A DNA stretch of 64,000 nucleotides from Cepaea nemoralis (lineage: Eukaryota; Mollusca; Gastropoda; Stylommatophora; Helicidae): positions 248,001 through 312,000 of the forward strand of contig JACEFZ010013534.1 of assembly GCA_014155875.1 (NCBI GenBank), written 5' to 3'. Position numbers and translations under genes: made by a program. Each line of letters opens with the position of its first letter. The first letter of the stretch is position 1. This document shows, piece by piece, positions 59,389 to 64,000 of the stretch. The notes below the pieces were generated by a model, which was not told where the DNA came from, ran no database searches, and saw only the letters and a program-made list of their open reading frames with translations.

Positions 59389-62300
59389 CTAGGCTTCTTC
59401 CTCTGGATCTGGATGTCTGGATAAGAAATCTGCTCCTACATTCTCCTTTCCCGGGATGTATTCCACTGTGAAGTGGTATGGTTGCAGCAACAATGACCAT
59501 CTCATCAGTCTGGTGTTTAACTTCTGCGAAGTAGCTATTAACATCACGTGTTGATGATATGATTGGATCCTCACCTTGCTCACTTCATTATCCAGTAGGC
59601 GCTCTAATTGACACCCTACTATACTACTAACGACTGAAACTAGTGTTGGCTCCTCGCTCCTGTACGTTCAGGTCGACCTACTTTCGACTTGCGTCAGCGA
59701 CGGCTCACAATACAGACGGATTGTCCCATCCTGATTGTAACACTGCTTCCATGTCCTCTTGGTTTCCCCCGGCTTTTCCTCTGGGGATGTTCCGCCTCGT
59801 CCTCGTCGGACCGAGTCGTCTTTCCCAAACCTCCTGGGCTTTTGCTTCCAGGACCATCTTGGGCGATGTTGTATCTGGTCAGCCAATCTTTGGTTGGAGT
59901 CCTGGGTAATTCTCGCCTTTCCCGACGTTACCCACCCCTTCTGAACTTGGGTACCGGTGAAACTTTCACTCTTGTCCTTTCCCTGACTTGTGATTTCCCT
60001 CCTACTGTCGTTGGGTAAATCTGACCTATCCCGTACTGTCCCATAGGCCCTCCTATGTTGTACTGGCGATCTCTGGTCTTCGTCTGGACTGGTAACCGTT
60101 GTCCTAATGGCTGCCATCACCATAAAGTGTGAAGCTTTGCTCCCGGATCTCTCCTCATATTTCCTAATGAGATGTCTAGGGAGATTTTTCTTCTCTTCCC
60201 CGATCCGTATTTTGTAGATGTTCTTGGACACCACCTTTTCCACAGGATAAGGTCCTTTCCATCCTACTTGGAGTATATTGGTCTCTGCTGGACTCCACAC
60301 TTCCACTTTGTCTTCCACTTTAAGAGCTAGTTTCCTCTTAATTCGCTTGTTGGGTGGTGCTCTCTGGCACTCCGAACAAGACTTCACCCACCGGCGTACA
60401 TCTCCGGTCATTCCTGGCCAGCAATAATGGCCGGATATTTGCTGCAAGGTCTCTCTGACACCCATATGTCGATTCTCGTCTATGATGTGTCCACTCTGAA
60501 GAATGTGAGGACGGTGGGTCTCTGGAACCACCCACTGCTCATGCAGGTTATCTCCCCTCCCCGCTCTCCGATAGAGTAGTTGATTCTTCAGAAAGTACTG
60601 TCCCCGTTCTGGTGGCTCAGCACTTCTTTGCAGCTTCCTGTAGCAAGGATGCAACGTAGTATCCTTCCTCTGGGCAGTATGCAATTCTCCTATCTCTGAG
60701 TTGTCGCATAGTGTCTCTGCCTCTTTTTCCTTCCCTTTAGATCCACTGACTACTGTTCCCTTTTGGGTTGGCTGTTTGGGCATCCCCAAAAAGACATATT
60801 TCGTGCCAATGATCATTGGAAATAAGGAGTCAGATAATACAGCAGCTGGAATAATGCCCGTGACGTACCTGGATTTAATCTCCACCTTGGCGATTGGCAG
60901 CGTCATAGTAACAGCACTCCTCATTGCCGGCTGTATTTCTATGGTCTCCCCTGTAAAGTTGGTCTGGGCTTACCAAGCTGGCGTCCACCACCGCTTCCCC
61001 ATCCAAACCGGTATCGTAGAGACAAGCAACCTGCTGGCCATTGACTTCAATAAGTTCAACCACAGGTGGTCTCTCTTGGTCCTGAGTGTCTTTCATCTCC
61101 TTGACCGTTTCCTTGCCTTCCTCTTTTGATTCCTCGAGGTTGGTTATGCAATTGGCGTGTTTGGCCTTGCATCTGCAGTCCACAGTATTATGTGTTGTCG
61201 ACTGGCAGTGAGTGCACTCTGTTCCCTTCCTAGGTTTCCGTGTGTCCTTTTTGTTCCTTTCTCCTTCGCCGACCTCAGCCTTGTCTGTGATCACCGATGT
61301 AGGAATCACCTTGCATGCTGCGAAGTAAGAACTTTTAGGTTTCGATCTGCAGTCTTTTGTGTTGTGGGAGGCCGCCCTACAAAATGAACACCACTTTTCA
61401 GACCACTGTCGTTTCGCTTGAGAATTCGAGGTGCTCTGGTTTCCTACCTTCACCTTCTCTGAACTCTCCTCTGTGTGCTTTATATAAGGTTCCCCTTTTT
61501 CTCCTTCCCAGTTTTTATGTTTCTTTTTCTCTGGTTTCTCCTGTCCTTTGGTTTGTGTACTTAGTTCCTCAGTTTCACCATGTACTTCCACGAATCGCTC
61601 CGCCAGCTTATTCACAACATCAATCCGTTCCGCCCCTTGTTCTCCCAAGAAGGTTCTGAGAGGTTTCGACATTTGCTTTCGCATCTGGTCGACCACCATC
61701 ATCTCTTCGAGACTCTCATAATCCCTCTTGAATTCTGCCAAGTCCATCCATTTCTGGAGATAGGATTTCAGCCTCAGACTGTAGGCGGCGAATAGTTCTC
61801 CCGGCTCTCGTCTAGACGATCTAAACTTCTTCCGATACGTTTGTGCTGTGACTTCATAATGTTTCATCAAAGCTGCTTTCAATTCCTCATACTGATTTTC
61901 CTGTCCTGGTGGTAGGCGTGTGTAGACCTCGTAGCCCTGAACCACGTAACGCCTGGGATACTTTAAGAGCCCATCTGGATCTTTCCAGTCCCATAGCGAT
62001 TGCCATAGCCTCGAACCGATCCAAAAACTGGAATATCTTTTCTTTACTTTCATCGTAGACTGCTAAAGGAAACTTCATGGCATGGTAACCCTGTCCAGTC
62101 ATGTGGGTTGCCCCAGGTGAAGATGAACTTCCTTCTGCTGCATCTATTTCACCCTTAGTTTGTGTCTTGAGTTCTAACTCTTTCAAGCGGTATTCATGTT
62201 CCATTTCTTGTCTCCTGGCAGTCTGTTCCATTTCCAGTTTCTTGGTCTCCTGTTCCAATTCCAGTCGCTTGGTCTCCTGTTCCAGTTCCAGTCGCTTGGT

Positions 62301-62516
62301 CTCCTGTTCTAGTTTCTTGGCCTCTTGTTACATTTCCATTCGTTTGGTCTCCACCTCTATTTTTCTCACTTCCAACTCGGCTTTCCGGTCTTCTCTTTCC
62401 CCTTTACGAATCTCTCTCTCTCTTTCTTGTATGTAATCAGTTAGCTCGGTACCAGCTAACCCAATTTCCTCCCCGTTGGCTCTCAGTTCTGCTGTAGTTA
62501 CTTTAGGAGTTGCCAT
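59389..62516 (-). pseudogene. Element Q gag-PR-IN-(RNase H end), RT missing
   Basis: Minus strand, in order. Gag start with ELRANGEEIGLAGTELTDYI (62328-62516), then TAA at 62329. A Glu-rich coiled coil with repeats of TKRLELEQE continues to 61887. After a frameshift near 61945 comes a SCAN-like capsid (RLPPGQENQYEELKAALMKH). Two CCHC knuckles follow (CSFCRAASHNTKDC, CTHCQSTTHNTVDC) and a protease (CLYDTG; PMIIGTKY). The integrase zinc domain follows at once (HIIDENRH..CSECQR), then a GWKGPYPVEKV module with the catalytic core missing. Last is the end of an RNase H (VEYIPGKENVGADFLSRHP, 59389-59583) next to the polypurine tract. The RT is absent. Integrase before RNase H fits Gmr1-like elements. 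Confidence 0.87.
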
Positions 62517-62519
62517 AGT

Positions 62520-63014
62520 TACAGCAGATAAGTCAGCAAGTTGAGTAAAGATCCCTCAAGGCAGAAAAGAAGTACTCACTATACAATTATATTCCACCTA
62601 GAACCTATATCATTATCTATGTCTATCTAATATTATAAACCTACGACACCCCACCGTACATCACAACCACTCTCTCATCCACAAGAGGAGATATAGGATA
62701 AAGACTTATGTAGACGTGTGACCGTGTGACTAGGTATGTAATGTCTTACCACCTATCCACATTCACTCTGTCTGGAACTTTCTCACTGCAAAGTCACCAG
62801 CATTAATGAAATGTTTCTACCATATATGTAATGGCACCATATATCCAATGGACGTCCTTCCATTAAAAGTCATCAATATATACTTATATTCCTTCCAATC
62901 AGTATGTCCCAACATGTAGGTACTCCGCTATGCCTGTGCCAATATGCAAGGTACCTCTCTCTATGCATATGCCTCTTTATGCTTTTAGGTCATATGAGTA
63001 TTATGTATGTACGT
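62520..63014 (-). other. Leader of element Q
   Basis: About 0.5 kb AT-rich untranslated region between the gag start and the primer-binding site. No frame of note. Confidence 0.7.
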
Positions 63015-63032
63015 ATCCCGCTGCTCCCACCA
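63015..63032 (-). promoter_or_regulatory. Probable primer-binding site of element Q
   Basis: The minus strand reads TGGTGGGAGCAGCGGGAT, five bases inside the LTR edge. It starts with TGG, complementary to a tRNA CCA end. The tRNA species is not determined. Confidence 0.65.
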
Positions 63033-63037
63033 TTTTA

Positions 63038-64000
63038 TGTGCTGTTATTTCCTCGAGAGGAGATTGGAATCAACATGCACATCTTTAACCTGATTATCTG
63101 TTGGGATTAGTTACTGACTTTTTGTCTACACTCCTCTCTTCCGTCTTATCATCCATATATCCCTTTCTTTCACTCTCTCTCTAGTTTTCCCTCAACACAT
63201 ACTCCGACAACAGTTCTTTTTAACATTAAATAAAAGATTTATTTATAAAACTATGTCTTGTGTATGGATGGGTATTGTCTGTGTAGTTGCTAGTGTTCTT
63301 CTGGTGTGGCTGCTAGATAAGATGTAGATAGATAGTCTTTCGTGTCTTTCTCTCGTCTCTTCTCTCGGCTAAAGTACAGGACGATATATAGACACCACAG
63401 AACGATCTCACCCTGACGGCTCCGTCTGCTTGCGTCTGTAGATAAATCCGTTCTTTGTAATGAAAATGTTCACCACTGTATCAATGTACTTAACCCGCTC
63501 ACTATTTGCTGTCCGCTTAAAATGAACGTTCGTTGTTTTCGTATAGCGTTCTTTAATCCATTCTGGAACAACACATCGAGATTCTAAAATGTTCTATTAG
63601 TGTTCTGTAAAAGTTCTACACTCGATATTTTGTAATTGATATATGCCCTTGGTACGCACTTTGCTACTCTATGAGATTGAGTCATTTGAGCTTTTCCATT
63701 AGCTCATCTGATCTTTATTATTCTTTCTCTGTCGTCCTTAATTCTTCCGGTGAGACTTCTATTCTTTCTTTTCTCCTGCACAAGTGTCGTGCTTTATTAC
63801 TTTAAAGGGCTTTCTTGTGGGTTATCAACACTGAGTGATCTGGACCACAGCCATCTGTATTCTCTTATTTGATACGTCTCGCACTGGTATGGAAACCTTA
63901 TTTAGGCATCTATGTTCCTTTATAGAATTAATGTAAATCCACGAATCGAAATTTATCCGCATCCAAGCACTTTATCCCATTATAAGGGAGGATATTTCTT
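63038..64000 (-). repeat. LTR Q2 (5' LTR), truncated by window end
   Basis: Same sequence as Q1 from TGTGCTGTTATTTCC onward. About 470 bp are expected beyond the window. Confidence 0.9.

Larger units (their letters stand above)
57882..64000 (-). mobile_element. LTR retrotransposon Q (non-autonomous, recent)
   Basis: Left LTR 57882-59315, internal region 59316-63037, right LTR from 63038 and running off the window. Inserted into LTR P2 at CTAAG (57877-57881, expected target duplication). Coding lies on the minus strand, so the right LTR is the 5' one. The LTRs are almost identical although the coding region is defective. Confidence 0.9.

Overview
The window looks like repeat-dense nuclear DNA of an animal, most likely a mollusc and probably a gastropod. 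That is an inference from three things: spliced small-gene architecture, retrotransposon families of the kind common in lophotrochozoans, and abundant CA/GA/TA microsatellites. No bacterial features, CRISPR arrays or rRNA genes were seen.

The only host genes I can support are two paralogous three-exon genes. Gene 1 is at about 1112-10535 and gene 2 at about 40146-47205, both on the + strand. Each has a TATA box, a short non-coding first exon, a second exon carrying the start codon and a signal peptide, a phase-1 intron, a third exon with the rest of a small cysteine-free secreted protein (109 and 110 residues), and an AATAAA signal. I do not recognise the family. The genes lie in two copies of a larger duplicated block: block A 590-15968, swollen by insertions, and block B 39610-48480, more compact. 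A truncated extra copy of the signal-peptide exon sits inside intron 2 of gene 2.

Almost everything else is mobile or tandem DNA. 1-590: LINE relic and microsatellite. 590-11577: block A with gene 1, SINEs and a truncated LINE (8447-10125) in intron 2. 11578-15562: two long LTR-like units of one family, one nested inside the other in opposite orientation, each with a 5-bp target duplication. 15980-19841: nearly full-length LINE with endonuclease, reverse transcriptase and RNase H. 20000-25550: LINE and hAT-like relics and microsatellites. 25551-28040: decayed hAT transposon. 28182-32748: 56-bp minisatellite of about 82 units with higher-order structure. 32749-35814: degenerate array edge, SINEs, no gene seen. 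35815-39169: second hAT copy, inverted relative to the first, with a perfect 8-bp duplication and nested insertions. 39610-48480: block B with gene 2. 48500-51396: microsatellites and SINEs. 51397-57881: defective LTR retrotransposon P. 57882-end: LTR retrotransposon Q, inserted into the right LTR of P and running off the window.

The unusual points are the uncharacterised secreted gene pair and its conserved layout, the signal-exon copy inside gene 2, the higher-order minisatellite, and an LTR element whose LTRs are almost identical although its coding region lacks most of the polymerase.
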